Positions 35,844-51,300 are shown, counted from the first letter of the stretch. The stretch: DNA of 64,000 nt from Mesorhabditis belari (GCA_958450365.1 CAUEEP010000939.1:2449680-2513679); one strand, 5' to 3'. A program made the numbers and translations. Notes: a model not told the origin generated them from the sequence alone.

Positions 35844-36295
35844 GACGGTTTGTTGATAGTGTTACTGTTTACTGTGTACTTTTCTTGTTATTTTGTTGAA
35901 AGTTTTTTGTTGTGATATTTGAAATTTAAAAAATAATTTATTTAGATAAAAGTTTTCGCTACTATACAAAAAAAAATAACAAAATGACTACCGTATTTTT
36001 CATCATTACTTTTTACAGAAACATCTCTGACAATGAGCTTTTGAAATGGTTGGGGACAATTTGGACAATTTTTTTTCAGTGAAAGGCAGTGTATCGGAAA
36101 GCAGGATAATTCGAGAGAAATTGTGACAAGTTTAGAAAAAAAAACAAATAGACAGGTTTGGTCTTAAAAGTTTAAAATGTTAAAAGCTGTTAGAAAAAAA
36201 ATCTGTAAAATGTTACTACAATAAATTTTAAAGAATATAGAAAAAAAAATTGGTTAGAGAATCTAAAAGTGAAAGAGTGCCGAAGCTGTTGATCT

Positions 36296-36297
36296 CG

Positions 36298-36349
<52 letters not shown>
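36296..36349. repeat. (GATT)n microsatellite, about 13 units
   Basis: Pure GATT repeat starting 4 bp after the stop codon of the ADAMTS-like gene (3' UTR, minus strand). Confidence 0.95.
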
Positions 36350-36350
<1 letters not shown>

Positions 36351-36352
36351 GT

Positions 36353-39300
36353 CTAATGTCTTTTCTTGTATTCCACACGGGCACACGTCGCACAACAGCG
36401 CTGTCTCACCTCATCCGAATCACATCTGAAATGCAAAAAAAGATGGGTTAGATAGCTAGGAATTGGGATAGTTGATTTGAAATGGCTTATTTTCTATTTA
36501 GTTTTTCGTTGTTTACGGTTTTGTTTTGTAAAAGTTAGTTGTTTTTTGAAATCGAAACTTGAAATGGTAAGCGTGAGTTAAAATTGAGTGAAAAAGTGAA
36601 AAAGTTGCTCACGAGTGAAAAAGTTTAATGATGTCGCAAAAACGGGAAAGATCCTCGCAGGATGCATCTGAAATGAAAAATTGAAAATGAAACATGCTTT
36701 TACAGTTAGGGCTGTTGATTCATGCTTTGAAAAGTGATAGAAATTGCGTTCATTCAAAGAGCTTGAAGAAGATTTAAGAAGTTAGAAGCCATTTGGTTTA
36801 AAATCTTTGCACTCATGCAAAGCCTTCTATAGTATCTTCATCCAGAAGTTACTGTAGAAGCTTGGTGACAACAAGAAACTGAATGAAGCGATTCGCCTTC
36901 ATGTCACTGATTTTCTCTATATCTCCTTAAAAAGGAGATCGATATCGACTCCATCCGCGCCAACCTCGAAGTGGAAGAGCGGTGGGTGGACTGGCCGGGC
37001 AGGATGGGAGTTGACCGGACTGAAATGCATGTTATGTTATATATTCAGTCGAATGAATGGATTTATCTTGAATCCGATCAGATTCAAGATAAATCCATTC
37101 ATTCGACTGAATATTTTGATTTACCACAAAATCGTTTGTTTTTAAGCTTTATTTTGCAATTGTACATTTCCTGTTTTTTAATTTTTTCATTGATCTTATT
37201 ATTTTAGAATGTTCTGCTTTGCAACTCGAGAGATCATCCTTCGAAAAGCTACACGAACAAATAATTGTTGTTTGTTGCTACCGTAATACCGTAATAGTAG
37301 CATTACTTAATTAGCACTTAACTTGACTAAGACCCCGCTAATTAGCACTTATCTTGAAAATGGTCGGATTTGTCGTCAAAATCCGACCACAAGATAATTT
37401 GTGATCGGATCCTGACGACAAAGTCCGATTCTGATGACAGAATCCGATTCTGTCGGATTGTGTCGTAACAGATTGAAATCTTAATCGTCCAACTTTAATC
37501 GATTAATTGATCGCGGGGAACACACTCTACATGTTATTAATGAGGAATTGAGACATTCAGTTCTTTGCCGGGTAAGTGAACCGGCTTAAGTCAAAGACCT
37601 AATATCTTTGCATGAATGCTTACTTGTGGACATGGGCGAGCAGCAGGCGGTCTTCTGATTCCCTCACACGATCTACCGGCCGCTTTACCACTTGTAGCCC
37701 AGACACATTGCAACATTCGGAGCTGAAACATGGGGAAGTTTGAATTGAAAACACAAAAAGTTTTGCATGGCATGATGCGTTTTGTTTCAGTGCGCGAGCG
37801 TTCGTTCGATCACCTGTACGCCGCCAGTTCCACACGTTTGTGTACATGTTCCCCACTCGCTTGTTCGCCACTCGGCTTTGCATTTGGCTAAACGTGTTCT
37901 TGTTTTCTCGTTTTCTACGCCCACTTACGATTTTCGCATTCTTTCTTCGGTTTTGGTCGACTCGATCGATCACATTGCTCAGCGTCAACCTCGGTTCCGT
38001 TTTGAGATAAACAACGGAGGGATCGTCTCTGTTGAGCGACACCGTCACGGAGACAGCGGGAAAGGGTACACTGAAGGGGATTACATAATGTCAAGTACAA
38101 CATAATACCATGTAAAGTAAAGTACGTCTACAGTACTGTATTAAGGCTATCCAGAAAGTCTTTTCGTTCCTTTTAATATTTCCGTTGAAAAATAACAAAT
38201 CCACCAATTAACCTATGGTTTTCTATAAATAATTGACCTTTCTTATGAAACAAATAGTAGTTCAATTGGTGAATTTGTTGGTTTTAAGTGAATGAAACTA
38301 TTTATTAGCAATAACAAGCAACAAACCTCAGTCCATTCGCTTGCCTCCCATTTTGGACAATTCATTTGTTGACATGGACGGGTATTCGGTGGACGAGGGG
38401 AATTATTCGAGAGACAAACTGCTTGATCGACCCTTTTTGTAATTCCACCCTCAATCACGAGAAGACACGAGACATCACGAACCTAATGATTTGAATTATT
38501 AGAGCTGAACTTTATCTTTATAATCTTTTGAACTTCGATTTCAAAATCTCACCTGAAATCCGTGAACCCCGCACGTTTTCTGTCGACAATCACTCCAAGC
38601 GCCGATGTCGTAGTGAGCCTGAAAAGGATAGCTTTTAAAGTTTGATCTTCTTAAAGTTCTATACATAGATATAAAGTAACCTCAAGGCTTACCTTGTAGA
38701 GGAAATGGAACGGTTTCAACTCTTTTGCCAACTCTTCTCCATTAGAGATCTCGGAGAGGAGATTCTGGAAACGATAATAGCCCAAGTGAACATAGCCTAA
38801 TCCTACCTGTAATCGAGAGATATTATATAGACGAGAATGTTTTGGATGTGCTGATTGATCGAGTCGATTGTTGGAAAGACTTTGCTAAAAGGGATTTGAT
38901 AGAGATTCCAGGAAAGCTCACATTGATCAGAGTCGCTTCATCGTCTCGATACTTGAAATGAAGAGTGACATTGCCCTGGAAATGTATTGCATATGGATAT
39001 GTTGTATCCGATTTGGATTGAAACATTATTGCACAGTAGGGTATCATTTTTAAATGTTTTTAATCATTCTCTAGAAATTTCATAGAAGTTTAACTCTGGC
39101 AACCTAGAACAGCCTGTTAGCACCAAATTTTGCCGAAAAAAATAGTTTATTTACTCGTTTTGATATGTTTTTGCATTTTGTTTATGTTTTTATGCTGTTT
39201 ACACCTATTTTCCGTTATTGTTTTACAGATGTAGTCTCACTTCTGCCTTAGTTGCTAGAACCAATAGGCTTTTCCCATGTTTTGTTTGGTTATATTGTTT

Positions 39301-42300
39301 ATCTTTTGTTTAAGATTTAGTTTTATCAATTTGTCTACTATTTTATTGCTTATGATTCTTTGCATTTACGATAAAGTTGGCGCTGATTAAATAAAAAAAG
39401 GGTTTTTTTGCTTTGAATTCACAGTAAAGAAGTAAGCAACATTCACAGTAAAATGCAGGAAAGTCTTTTTTTCGGCAAAATGTGGTGCTAACAGGCTGTT
39501 CTAGGTTTCCAGAGTTAAACTTCTATGAAATTTCTAGAAAATGATTCAAAATTTAAAAAAACATGATACCCTACAGTGCAATAATGTTTCAATCCAAATC
39601 GAATACAATAGATATATCAGAATACTTTCATAACATTAATCTAACCTGTATCGAATCAGTGAAACACTCATATGTGCCAGCGTCCTCGAGCCGCGCATGC
39701 TTGATCCGAAGATTTCCATTCGCCGACACTTTGATGTGAGCTAAAGCTTGATATTTTTAAAGGTGTAGCTACCTAGCTAAACGTTAAATCTCTGCCTTAA
39801 TTTTTCTATTACAGCTTATAGCCCCACCGTCATTTCGTATCCGTCGCCCGTCTTTCGTCCAATATATTCGTTTCTTGTCGAAATTCTTCCGTGGGCATTT
39901 GATCTTGATGCTTGTACCCTAAAAATCGAATATTAACGTGTTACGGTTCCAAACATCCAAATTCTGGGTCGAAATTTTACTCAAACTGCTAAATCTAACC
40001 CAAAAACACTAATTCCAAATGATTTGCCAAAACGAGAGGAATAACAAGAGGATTCGCGGCTGGGTTGGATTGACTGGCATTTATAAAGAAATTTAGATTT
40101 TTATCTTTATCGGTGATATGAAAGACACGGGTCCGAAGACCAACAAAGTGGAAAGGCCAGCAAAAGTATAAAAGCGCTAAAACTTTGACAAATTTAAAAG
40201 AAACACGGAATGAGCGGTGGAAACAATAAAAGGAGGAGGGAAGTTTTAACAATAAACGAATAAACACTTTGATCCGACTTGGTCAGACCCTTTTTCCAGG
40301 CGTTTTTTAGTCCTGTTTTGCATTTTCTGGAGTAATCAAATAAGCTTCATCGATTGACGATTTCTAGAACATTTTGAACAAGCTATCGCTTTGTATTTTG
40401 CCCCTCTTTTCATTTTACGCTCTTTTCATTTTTACGCTTAGCAACACTGCATAGGCAAAAATTGAGCTAGCTTATCAAAATATCAATAAAAATTGTTCAG
40501 AGCTTTCTAAAAATATTATTAATAGATTCATCATGCTTGAAGACTCCAGAAAAATATAGTAAAATAGGAATAGAATAGAAAAATATAGTAAAATAACGTT
40601 GGTAAAACAGTCAAAAACACAATCTGACCAAATTGGGTCAAAGTGGTCCTCAAAGCTACAGAATTTTATAAAGGGCTTGAGAAAGGGGAAAATACACGGG
40701 CCAAAGACACGGCGAAGCGCAAAACCGGGCAACGATTTGGGCAACGATTCGGGCAACGATTTCGGGCAACAATTTGGGCAACAATTCGGGCAACGATCCT
40801 TTCGAAGAATGAATTTGGAAGGGATGGGATTTTCTTTTATAGGGGAAAAGGGGTCTCGTCGGACTTCCGTCTCGAGTACGGTAGCTTAGGTGTATGTTAG
40901 AATTTAGGGTTGGAATGTTGGAAGGTTGCCAAAAAAAGAAATTGGGGCTTTTACTGAATATTAGCCTGTGATTGGTGTACAATTATATTTATATATTAAG
41001 TGAATACCTGATACAATGTGGCCACTCCACCAATCCCTAAAGTGAGCTTTTTCTCTTCGGATGCTTGCTCGAAGACTCGATTCGATTTGAGTTGTGGCTT
41101 ATCGCATGCGCCTGAAAAGAGTTAAAGAGTTAAGTTAAGTTAAGAGTTAAGTTAAGTTAAGTTTAAAGCCAATGGATTACAATTTAGATTACAATTTCCA
41201 GCATACAAATAAGAAAGGAATACTGTAAATTTTGTTTGAGAAGCTCAACACTTCTACATCACTTCTGTACATCACTTCTGAAGCCTCCAAATCACTCAAC
41301 TCACCCAAATTGCACATTTGTATGTGATGGGGTCTTTGTGCGGCACAATCCTTTTCGCTTCTCCTTTCATTTCTTCCCCTCAAATCCCTTCCTTCGCATT
41401 CAACTCGTCTCCTTTGTTCCCCGGCTCCACACGACGAAGAACACTCCGACCAGGCTCCTGTCTGAAACAACTTGTGAATCTAGGTTGGGTAATTGAACCG
41501 GCTAAAGTCAAGCTGGTTCCGAGTCAAGCTAGTTTTTTGCCTCGAAACCAAGTCCATCTTATAGAGTCGGCAATGGGGAGCTCAAATCCGTTTTTAGTTT
41601 TTGCAGAATGCTTCGCAAACGCGAGATATTTAACATGGAAATCGCGTTGAATTTCGAGTCTTGAATCACCTTGAATCACCTTATGACGCCGCCACACGTC
41701 CCCTGAACAACTACTTCTGTAGTCTAGTGAATAGTCTGCTAGGCTGCCGAAGCACCGAACCTTCTTTTGCTCCCAAGTTCAAATCCCACTCTCGTCAAAC
41801 ATTCTTGCATTTTAGAAAAAATGTTTCCACGTACATTGAATTATTGATTTGAGTACATAAAAAAAATCTTTCTGTAAACTTTAGCAAATAATTTACAAAA
41901 GAACAGAATCAGTATTGAGAAATTTAATTGTTAAAATTGAAAATGAAAATTTAATTTAATTGCTTTCAGATTTCTAAAAGCTACAGAAAGCCGTGGATAA
42001 AATTCAACTTGTTTTTTTAAATACATAGGAAAACAGTTTTAAAAAAGCAAAATAATTTGGTGAGAGTGGGACCGCGAACTTGAGGGGAAAGCGATAGGTT
42101 TAGTAGTCTAGCAGACTATCCACTAGACCAAAGAAGCAGTTGTTGTTGGGCGTATAACGGCTTCTTAACTAGTCCGAAATTTAGATATCTCTACAAAAAC
42201 TAAAAACTTGCCAGTTTGACCGCAAAAACCAAAAATTGCTATAGCTTGCTTTTCGAGAAGCAAATTAGACCAGCAGCTTGACAAAAGGTCAGCTTCCTTT

Positions 42301-45300
42301 GTTAGATTTTACAAAAACTGACCACCCAATCCGACGGACAAGCCACTTGAGCACATGGCTGAGTTTCTGGTGGTTTTGGATGAGGACATTGACTGTCGGG
42401 AAGGATCAGATTTGAATCAGCTCCACCTGGAATCATTATGATATCTTTTTACATTCGAATCTAGGATTTGATTCAATTTTATTAAAATTGATTGATTAAA
42501 GTGGTTTAATTTGATCTTCACTTGAAGATCTTTCTAAGATCTTTCTAATTCCTGTCTAAGATCTTTCTAATTCTTGTCCTTTAGCTCTTCACTAACCAGA
42601 TTTTGAAATCGGGCGTACACAGCGAACACTTCTCGTGTTTGTCCCGCCACCACATGTTGCTGTGCATTCAGTGAATTGACCAACCTAGTTAATATTTTGT
42701 TTTTATATTGACTTTATTTTAGTCTATTGGCTTAATATCTATTAGCTTTTTCTAATAAATGATTATAATAAAGATTAGTTCTAGAAAGTAAAGGGAAAGT
42801 ATGAAAAGAAATGAAAAAGAATGAAAGACTTTCTGAATAGTTGATCATTACGGTAACTTTCTCTTACTATTAGTCATGTTTTAGAAGCTTGAGCCTTGAG
42901 CCTTGAGCCTTAGACCTTGAGCCTTGATCCTTCAGCCTTGAGCCTTGAGCCTTGAGCCTTGAGCCTTCAGCCTTCAGCCTTGAGCCTTCAGCCTTAAGCC
43001 TTGAGCCTTGAGCCTTAAGCCTTGAGCCTTAAGCCTTCAGCCTTGAGCCTTCAGCCTTCGAGCCTTCAGCCTTCAGCCTTCAGCCTTAAGCCTTGAGCCT
43101 TCAGCCTTCAGCCTTCAGTCTTCAGCCTTCAGCCTTCAGTCTTGAGCCTTACCTGCCATGTAGCTGGACATGGTTGTGTATTGCATGTTTTCACACTCTC
43201 AGGTGGCATTCGTCGATTGTCACAATGCGACCAAGCAACAGCTCGATTTGTTCCCGTTTCCATACACATTAAGACGGCTTTTTGTTTGCCTGAAAAGATT
43301 GTTTAAAAATTTTCAATTACTCATTAATTCTATTCTATTTCTAGATTTTCTAACTCTTTTAGTACTTGTAGTTAGTACTGCAGTTGAAACAAATCAAAAA
43401 CTAGGCAGACCAAAAATCTTTGCACCACCAGGTGCTCGAACCGGTGACCTTTCGCTTACCGGCCAACTGTGCTAACCATTGAACTACAACGCACTTGATT
43501 TTCTTTACTCCAAAGGGAGTTAACTCTGCTACTCGTTTAGCTGTATTTTAGGTCAAATTTTAGGTCAAATTTTTCTTTCTCCGTGGATGGCCGGTTGAAA
43601 GAAAACCCCTTTTCTCGGTCCCTCGCAGTGTTTCGTGTGGCTCAGTGCCTAATCGCTTGAGGTCGCGGCTCGAGAGGTCGCCGGTTCGACCCCCGCTCGG
43701 CCTCCAAAAGAACCAAATGATGATAACGAAAAGCGTGAGTTTGGCTACAATGATCGCTAAACGTCATAGTTACACTGATGGGTTTTTTTTCTTGTTTTGG
43801 AAAGGATAGAAGGATAGTATTAGAATGGATAATTAATTTCGAGATACGATTTAGGTATTTCTATTTCTAGCTTTCATAGAAATTGTATCTTTTAAACTAT
43901 AGAAACTATAAAAACTTAAACTCTAGAAAGAAACTAAGCAATATTATCTAAAAAACGATAATCTTACCGCCAAGACAACTAGCCGAGCATTGACCCCATT
44001 CTCCGTGCTCCCATCGATACGGAGCTGAATCGGTGGGATCCTTGGGATCTTCCTAAAGTTTGAAGACTATTAAAACCTTTACAATATCTAGATATGCGTC
44101 TTCAGAATGCTTTGTATTGTTTACATGAATATTTTACCCATAAATCATTCCGAAATCAAACCTGTAATGGACATGGTCGCTCCTCGCATGGCTGAAAGAG
44201 TGGCGGTTGAGGCAGAGCTGAAATAGGGAGCATGACAAGGCAAATTGGTTTTGGTGAAATTCCGAATCCTTACAACTCTAGTGTGATATCCAGATAGAAG
44301 AGAAAACGCGATTTAAACCAAATTGCTCTTGCCAATTTTTCAAAATAATCGCGAACCCTCAACAGAACCAAAAACCAACCAAAAACCAACCAAAAACCAT
44401 CAAATTTTTTCGTTTTTTCTTCTATCTGGATGTCACACTAGAATTGTGGAGATTCGGATTTTTGATTTTCACCAAAATCTATCGTATTCGATGTTTAGGT
44501 TTCGGTAAACTTACAAGAACACTCGCTATCGGGTAATTGAATGATATTCCTCGTCATTGGATGAAGAGCCACACATTCTGCATTTCTGGACGAAACCCCG
44601 GCACCGCAAGTGGCTGAACAGCCACCCCACGCACCGGTTACAATTCTTAAAAAGTTGTTTTTTTAAAGTCAAGGCATTCATTGGCTTTAGCTTGGTTAAG
44701 CAATGCTTTTGATTTTGATTTTGCTTTAACAATTCTTCTAACAATTCTCCTAACAACCCTTATAACTTCGAATGAATTGTGTTGATTGATTCTCAAGAGT
44801 GTTGCGTGTAGATGAGTGTCTATATGTTTGCGGAAAAAGCGATCAAGTACTTGTCCCCTCAATCCATTCAAATTCAATCCAATAACCCCCACCAGCTGTC
44901 AATTGTTGTCATGTCGATAAACAAAGGTTGACTTTGGAATTGAGGTGTACAATCGTTTTGAAATCCCTTATTTCAATATTAAGATTTTCAGCTATTGAAA
45001 GTGAGTGACATTTCGCTAACACTAATCCCGCATAAGTCAATGGGATTCCCGAATGATCAATCACTGATTATGAAGGGGCTTAAAGAGGAAAGGATTAGCA
45101 AGCACAAGGAATGTATGTCACATATAGAATACAATTTACTAAATATGTTGTGCCTGATTTGGATTTTGTCTTTCTGTCCGTCTAACGTATCCTACTGTCT
45201 GTCTTTCTGTCTGCCTGTCTTTCTGTCTGTCTGTCTTTCTGTCTGCCTGTCTTTCTGTCTGTCTTTCTGTCTTGTTCTACTGTAGCCGCGGCGAAATTTC

Positions 45301-48300
45301 GGCTAGACATTGAATCAAACTAACAAATGGCTTCTGGCTGTCTACCGTATCCTACTGTCTGTCTGTCTGTCTGTCTGCCTGTCTGTCGTCTTGGCCTACT
45401 GTAGTCCTACAGTACGTCTGTCTGTCTGGCTGGCTTTGTGTCTGTCTTTGTGTCTGTACGCGCGAGTTCTCAGCTCCCCGTGGGTCGATTTACATGATTT
45501 TTAGTTTATTATGCTTAGAATTCTATATAGTTATGCATATCATATTTCGTTTTTTTAAAAAGCAAAAGCCACAACACAGCCGGGAGTCGAACCCGGGTCG
45601 TGTAGGCTGTAGAGACGCGGGTTCCCGACTGCGTCACGGCAACTATGCGTCACCGCCAAAACATTTAGGCTCATATTTAGTCGTTTCTGAGCCCGGCGTT
45701 AGGTGGGTTTTTCGCGTTAGGCTTAAGCGAAAAACCCGGCTAATAGCCGGTTTTTCTGGTCGTCGTTGTCGTCGTGGGACAGTCGGAAGCGTGCTTGTCT
45801 ACGGCCCACACAACCCGGGTTCGGTTCCCGGGTGTTTCATCGAAATTTGATTTTTTAAAAATTTTTTAAATGGAACAACTACAATAAATTCTAAGGTTTT
45901 CTAAGGAAATTTTAGCTCTATTCGTCAAAAAAAGACCGAGAAAATGCCCGTACAGACAGACAGACAGGCACTGTTCTTTTATCTATAGTAGTTTTGACAA
46001 TGTTTCATTTAAACCTTGGTGTGGCCAATCCGCCGATCTCATGCCCGCCCCATGTTTGCCCGTCCAACAGCTTTCTCTCCGTCCAATCGAGACTGAAAAT
46101 GGAATTTGTAAACTGGAAAGATTTAGTCATTTCTTAGGAGCACTCTAGCTTTTCCCGCAATCCTATTTTTACAGTTTTAAGAGGGTTTTAACCTTCTGCA
46201 TACCTTAACAGTTGCTTTTTTAAACGTTTCCACTTTCTAAAGCTTTCAGATCATGCCGATGTATTGTTTGAGTCGAATTTGAATTTGAATTTGATTTAAT
46301 TTGATTCAAAATTTGAATTAATCAAATAAACTTTCTAATTTTCGCTTTTTTTAGCAATAAGTTGCTTCAAAAACGTTTTTTTTTTCTAGAAAAAGAGCTT
46401 GTTGGTTTTCAAAGAAAGCTTGAAGATTCTCGAAGTGATCCCTTGGGGGTGCAATTCGCTGGGAAAGTATTGCAGAAAGGGAAACTCTTCCCAAAACCCT
46501 AAAATGATGACCCCCAAAATATAGAGAAGGCTATAAAGAGAATAGAAAGAATAGAGAACCATTTTTCTTGGCGACCCTTCGGTCCCTCTAGAGGATAAGA
46601 GTACTATTGAACTTCAGAAATTTATTACCCAACGAGGAAAAGTTGCCTGCTTCAGAGTATGCCTGCCTCTTACTACTTAGCCTCTTACTACTCTAAGTAG
46701 TAAGAGGCTTTAAACTCGTAGTTTGGGAACAAAAAGTTTGTCTAACTAACTAGGAAAGGTGGAATTTCTAAGCTGCAATTTCTAAGCTGCGATTTCAAAA
46801 GACTTCCCCGTTCAGCTTTCCCGAAGCCGCTTTTAGTTTTTTCTAAATGATTTGAAAAAACCGATCTTGATCGAAAAAAGTTAAATGATGTTCCCGATGG
46901 GGAATCGAACTCGGACCAGATACCGATAGCTCAGCTTTGTAATCGAGACCACTACCACTCGGCCATAGGGCCAGATTACAAGGCTCAGCAGGAATCGTTA
47001 CAAAGAGATAGCTAAACTTTAAAGCCAATTTTAAAGCTAAAACGTTTTTAGCTATCTCTTTGTAAGGCTTCCCCTCGTGCCTGCAAAACATGGGCCTGTG
47101 GCTGAGTGGTAGTGGTCTCGGTTACAAAGCCACGGTCTCGTGATCTAGTCCGAGTTCGATCCCTCGTCGGAAACATTTTTTTGAGTTTTCTTTTACCAAA
47201 ATTTGTTTTTTCAATGGGAAATGTGTTTTTTTATAAGTTCCTATCGTAAGTACTACGTACTATAGATTACGGTAGCCCTTACAGTAAACATTACTCCTTT
47301 GCTAAACATGAATCTCTAAAAATGAATCCTTTTCTTTCATTGAGCTGAAGAACTTGAAGAACTATGGATCCGAAAGCGTTTAATGCAAATGCAAACTGCA
47401 GCTAGTGTGGTCTAATCTTAACCCTACCCTCCCCATTTTCATCTATATAATAATTTTCGTATATTGTCATGATTCTGAAGTTCATATTCGTCATAGTCTT
47501 TGAGGCAAATCCCCATTTCCTTTCTCGATGGATTGAAGAGAAAAAGAGAAAAGAAAGGCAATGCTCGATGACAAATGATCGCCAACAAAAGGGAAGGGAA
47601 GCTTTTGAAAGTAAAAGCACAAATCAATTTCAATAATAATTTTGTTCATTAATGTTTTAAGCATCTTTCATTTGTATTCATCAAAAAGATTACTTTTTCG
47701 GTATCCTAATGTCGACAGAGCTCACAAATAGCTTCCATTAACTGCTCACAACTTGTTTACAACAAAACTAACATTCATTAGATATTCAAGCATTCGATAA
47801 ATTCTTAATCAAACGTAATATTATTCTCAAATCACTTCAACTTTTCATAATTTGAGTCGGAAGCTTTAAGCTTTAAGAAAAGCTTTAAGCTCCTTCAGAG
47901 CATCTAAGAGAGTCCTTTCTTCTCTTCCATTCATAGTCGATCAACGGATTTACGGGGATGTCCTCTACTCAAAAGACCTAAAGTGCCAGGCTGACCCTTT
48001 CGATGGAAACACTTGCCCAGAACTCATGCAATTTTTGTTCTACTATGCAGTTGTAGTTGAGATATCGGTTGTCTAAAATGGTTGTCTGGTTGTCTAAAAT
48101 TGAATAGGCTTAGGCTTAGGCTTAGGCTAATCAAACTAGGTTCTACATTCGAAACTAGGATTGTCCTCGATTTGAACAATCGTTAGATCGAACGGTTGCT
48201 AGATTCCATTCATCCATAGGAAGTAAAAGCTTACAAGTAGCTTAGAAGTAAGCTAACAAGTAAACTAACAAGTAAGCTAACAAGTAAGCTAACAAGTAAG

Positions 48301-51300
48301 CTAACAAGTAAGCTAACAAGTAAGCTAACAAGTAAGCTAACAAGTAAGTTAGCAAGTAAGCTAACAAGTAAACTAACAAGTAGAAGCTAAAAGAGCTTGC
48401 AAGTAAGCTTACAAGTAGCTTGTTAGCCTCTTGTCATCGTTCCAGATTTCATATTATGATGTTATGTGTTGATTTACGTATTACTTGCTTCTCTGCCATG
48501 TTTATAGACTCGTGAGGTGTGCTTTCATAGAATGGCTATTGTTTTTCAGCTTTTGAAACCTTTTCTTCCCAAATCGAGGCTAATTTCTCCGCTTCACTAA
48601 CTTCAGTCGACCCCTTGCCTCAAATTGACTAATTGGTGGCTAAATAACCTCAAAAATTTTGCATAACATCTTCTAGATATCTCTTAAATATAGACTTTAG
48701 ATCTATTATTATTATGACGAGCGGAAAACGCTCACGTTTTTCACGCAATCTAAACCCCGCCCCTTTTGCCGTAATTACGGAGCGTCGCGTTTGATGAACG
48801 GATAACAGAAACAGACAGACGCACGGACAAACGGACGGACAGACGGTCAGACGCCTCTTCTGCTTTATATATAGTAGACTATTATTATTATTATTGAACC
48901 TTTCCCTCTAGGATTGGTCATTCTAGATAATTGGCATTTCCTTGTGAAAAATGGTGACAAAATAATTGCCGACAAATCCGGGAATGCATTTTGATGAATT
49001 GGGATTGAAATGGATGAGAATTTAAATAAATTTGACTATACAATATACAAATTATTGATTCTGGATGAATTTGAAGTACTTTGCGCTCGTAGATCTTACA
49101 TCCTGGTGAAATGAAATGAAACGAAAATGTTTCAAGTCTTCGAAATGGATCAAATATATCGTCATAGCCTTTTTTGAGAACGCTTTTATACATTTCAGAC
49201 TACACTATTGATATACTAAACAATGAAATGATTCAGGGAATCTTATAGAAAAGAGGTGAACAGTTTGAAGTTCCTGGATTGGGCCTGAATCGGTTTCGAA
49301 TCGGTTTTGAATCGGTTTCGAATCGGTTTTGAATCGGTTTCGAATCGGTTTTGAATCGGTTTCGAATCAGCTTCGAATCAGCCTCGAATCAGCTTCGAAT
49401 CAGCCTCGAATCAGCCTCGAATCAGCTCCAAATGACTGCGTTTAGATTCCGTTTAGATACGGCAAATCTTGCTATACTTTAATTCAATTCAATAGAAATC
49501 TTGAGACTCAAGCTACAGAAGTCATGCGTTTCTGTAAGAGCAAAAAGTATGACCCAAATTTCGACACAAGTTCAGAATTCAACCCTGAACACTCTAAAGC
49601 CTGGAAATTTGAGGAAATCCACAAAATCCACAAAATCCACAAAGGAAAGCCGTAAAATTGAATGATTGTAAGCGGAAGGGAGAGAAAAAAGGCCGTATAA
49701 TAAAATCGAGTGGAGGAGGGGGGAAATGAAAGGATTGAAGGGATGGAATGGGATGAATGGGATCTGATTGAATCCTTTTTGATTGAACCTCAAAGCTTTC
49801 TTCGAATGCACACCTGAACCACATGCTTTGGCAACTCGTTCAGATGGGGAATGATACGATTTCTTTGAGCGATTTCTTTGGGCTTTCTTTCAGCCATTTT
49901 CAGATCAAAACCATTTTCTCGGGATGAGGGTATGAGTTTTTCTAGTTCTAGTTTTAGTTCTAGTTCTAGTTCTAGTTCTAGTTCTGTTCTAGTTCTGTTC
50001 TAGTTCTAGCTCTAGTTCTAGTTCTAGTTGTTCAAAATCAACCCAAAATTGACGAATTTCTGGCGAGTTTCTAGTCTTTTAAGAGCTGATTGCAATACTG
50101 ATTTCAATATTGACAGCAATGATTGACTGGCTCTTAAGAGACTTGCAATAAAGCTAAAACAAGCAATGATTGGCTTGGTCTCTCCTTCGATACTCACTCA
50201 ATGAAAACCAGTTCTGATAACTTGAAAGAACACAATCTTCTCCTGAAAAAAGGGATGGGATTTGTATAGAGATTTAGAGGTGTGATATGAGTCCCTCGGG
50301 AGATTTCAATGGGCACAACAAGGAGAATCTTTGAGGAACAACAAGGAGAATCTTTGAGGAACAACAAGAAGAATCTTTCTCCATAGACAATCCCAATTCT
50401 CTATCACAATTCAAGAAAACCACAAATTGCTATTGTTTAGAACTGCTTTAGAACTGTTTAGAATTTCAAATTGCTATTTCTGGAAGTTGGAGAAGAGTTA
50501 TCAAAAAGGATTGGAATGAGAAATGATGGAATGAGATGTAATCGAATTGGAATAGAAGTCAAGAATAGAATTGGCAAGATTCAGAGTCAAGAATAGAACA
50601 AGATTCGGCTAAATTAGAAAAAGAGCTATAATTTGAAGCTAATTTGAAGCTAATTTGACTTCTAATTTGAGTTCTAATTTGACTTCTAATTATAACTTTG
50701 TCTTATCATATCATAGCAATTATCATTGCTTTTTCAACAAAAGTCTAAACTATGTTGTCTATTGTCTATGTTATAACAACTATGTTATAACAACTATCGT
50801 CTAAACTAACAGTCAAAACAGTCAAAACATTCGAATCATTAGAATCATTAGAATCATTAGAATCATTAGAATCTAAAAAACTCACAATCCCGAGCTTGGC
50901 GAAATGTAGAAATTTAGTGAATATAGAAAGAGGAGAAACCGTAATTTTTCTTCAAAGCGCCCCATTTTTGGGGAAAACCCCGTTGAGAATGAGTCTAGAT
51001 TCTGGAAAGCTTTCAAATTGTTTAAAATAAGTATTTAGTTATTAAGATAATAGGAAATAGGATGAATTCTGAGATTTCTTAGTTTTGAAGAGGATTGGGA
51101 CCTTGCGGGCACCTTGGGACCTTCAATCGAAAAAGTGGGCGGGACTCGGAGCGCTGAATGGGCTCCTCCTTTAGATCTTTAGCTCTCCTTTAGATCAAAG
51201 AACAACACTTGAAAAGCTGAAGAATATGCGTATCTATTAATTATAATTACCGTAAATACTGTAATAGTAGCCCCCGTACAGTCGCGTAGTCGCAAAAGTT

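Noticed and set aside
37782..38105. 107-codon plus-strand ORF
   Set aside because: Antisense to the TSP1 exons 38070-37929 and 37887-37814 of the ADAMTS-like gene.
48228..48420. CRISPR-like regular array
   Set aside because: Units are 12 bp without unique spacers; it is a minisatellite in a eukaryotic intron. No CRISPR array was seen anywhere.
49815..49885. Possible exon (SPSERVAKACGS) on the minus strand
   Set aside because: The neighbouring exons at 53789 and 46092 already join in phase and the stretch lacks a clear TSP1 pattern.
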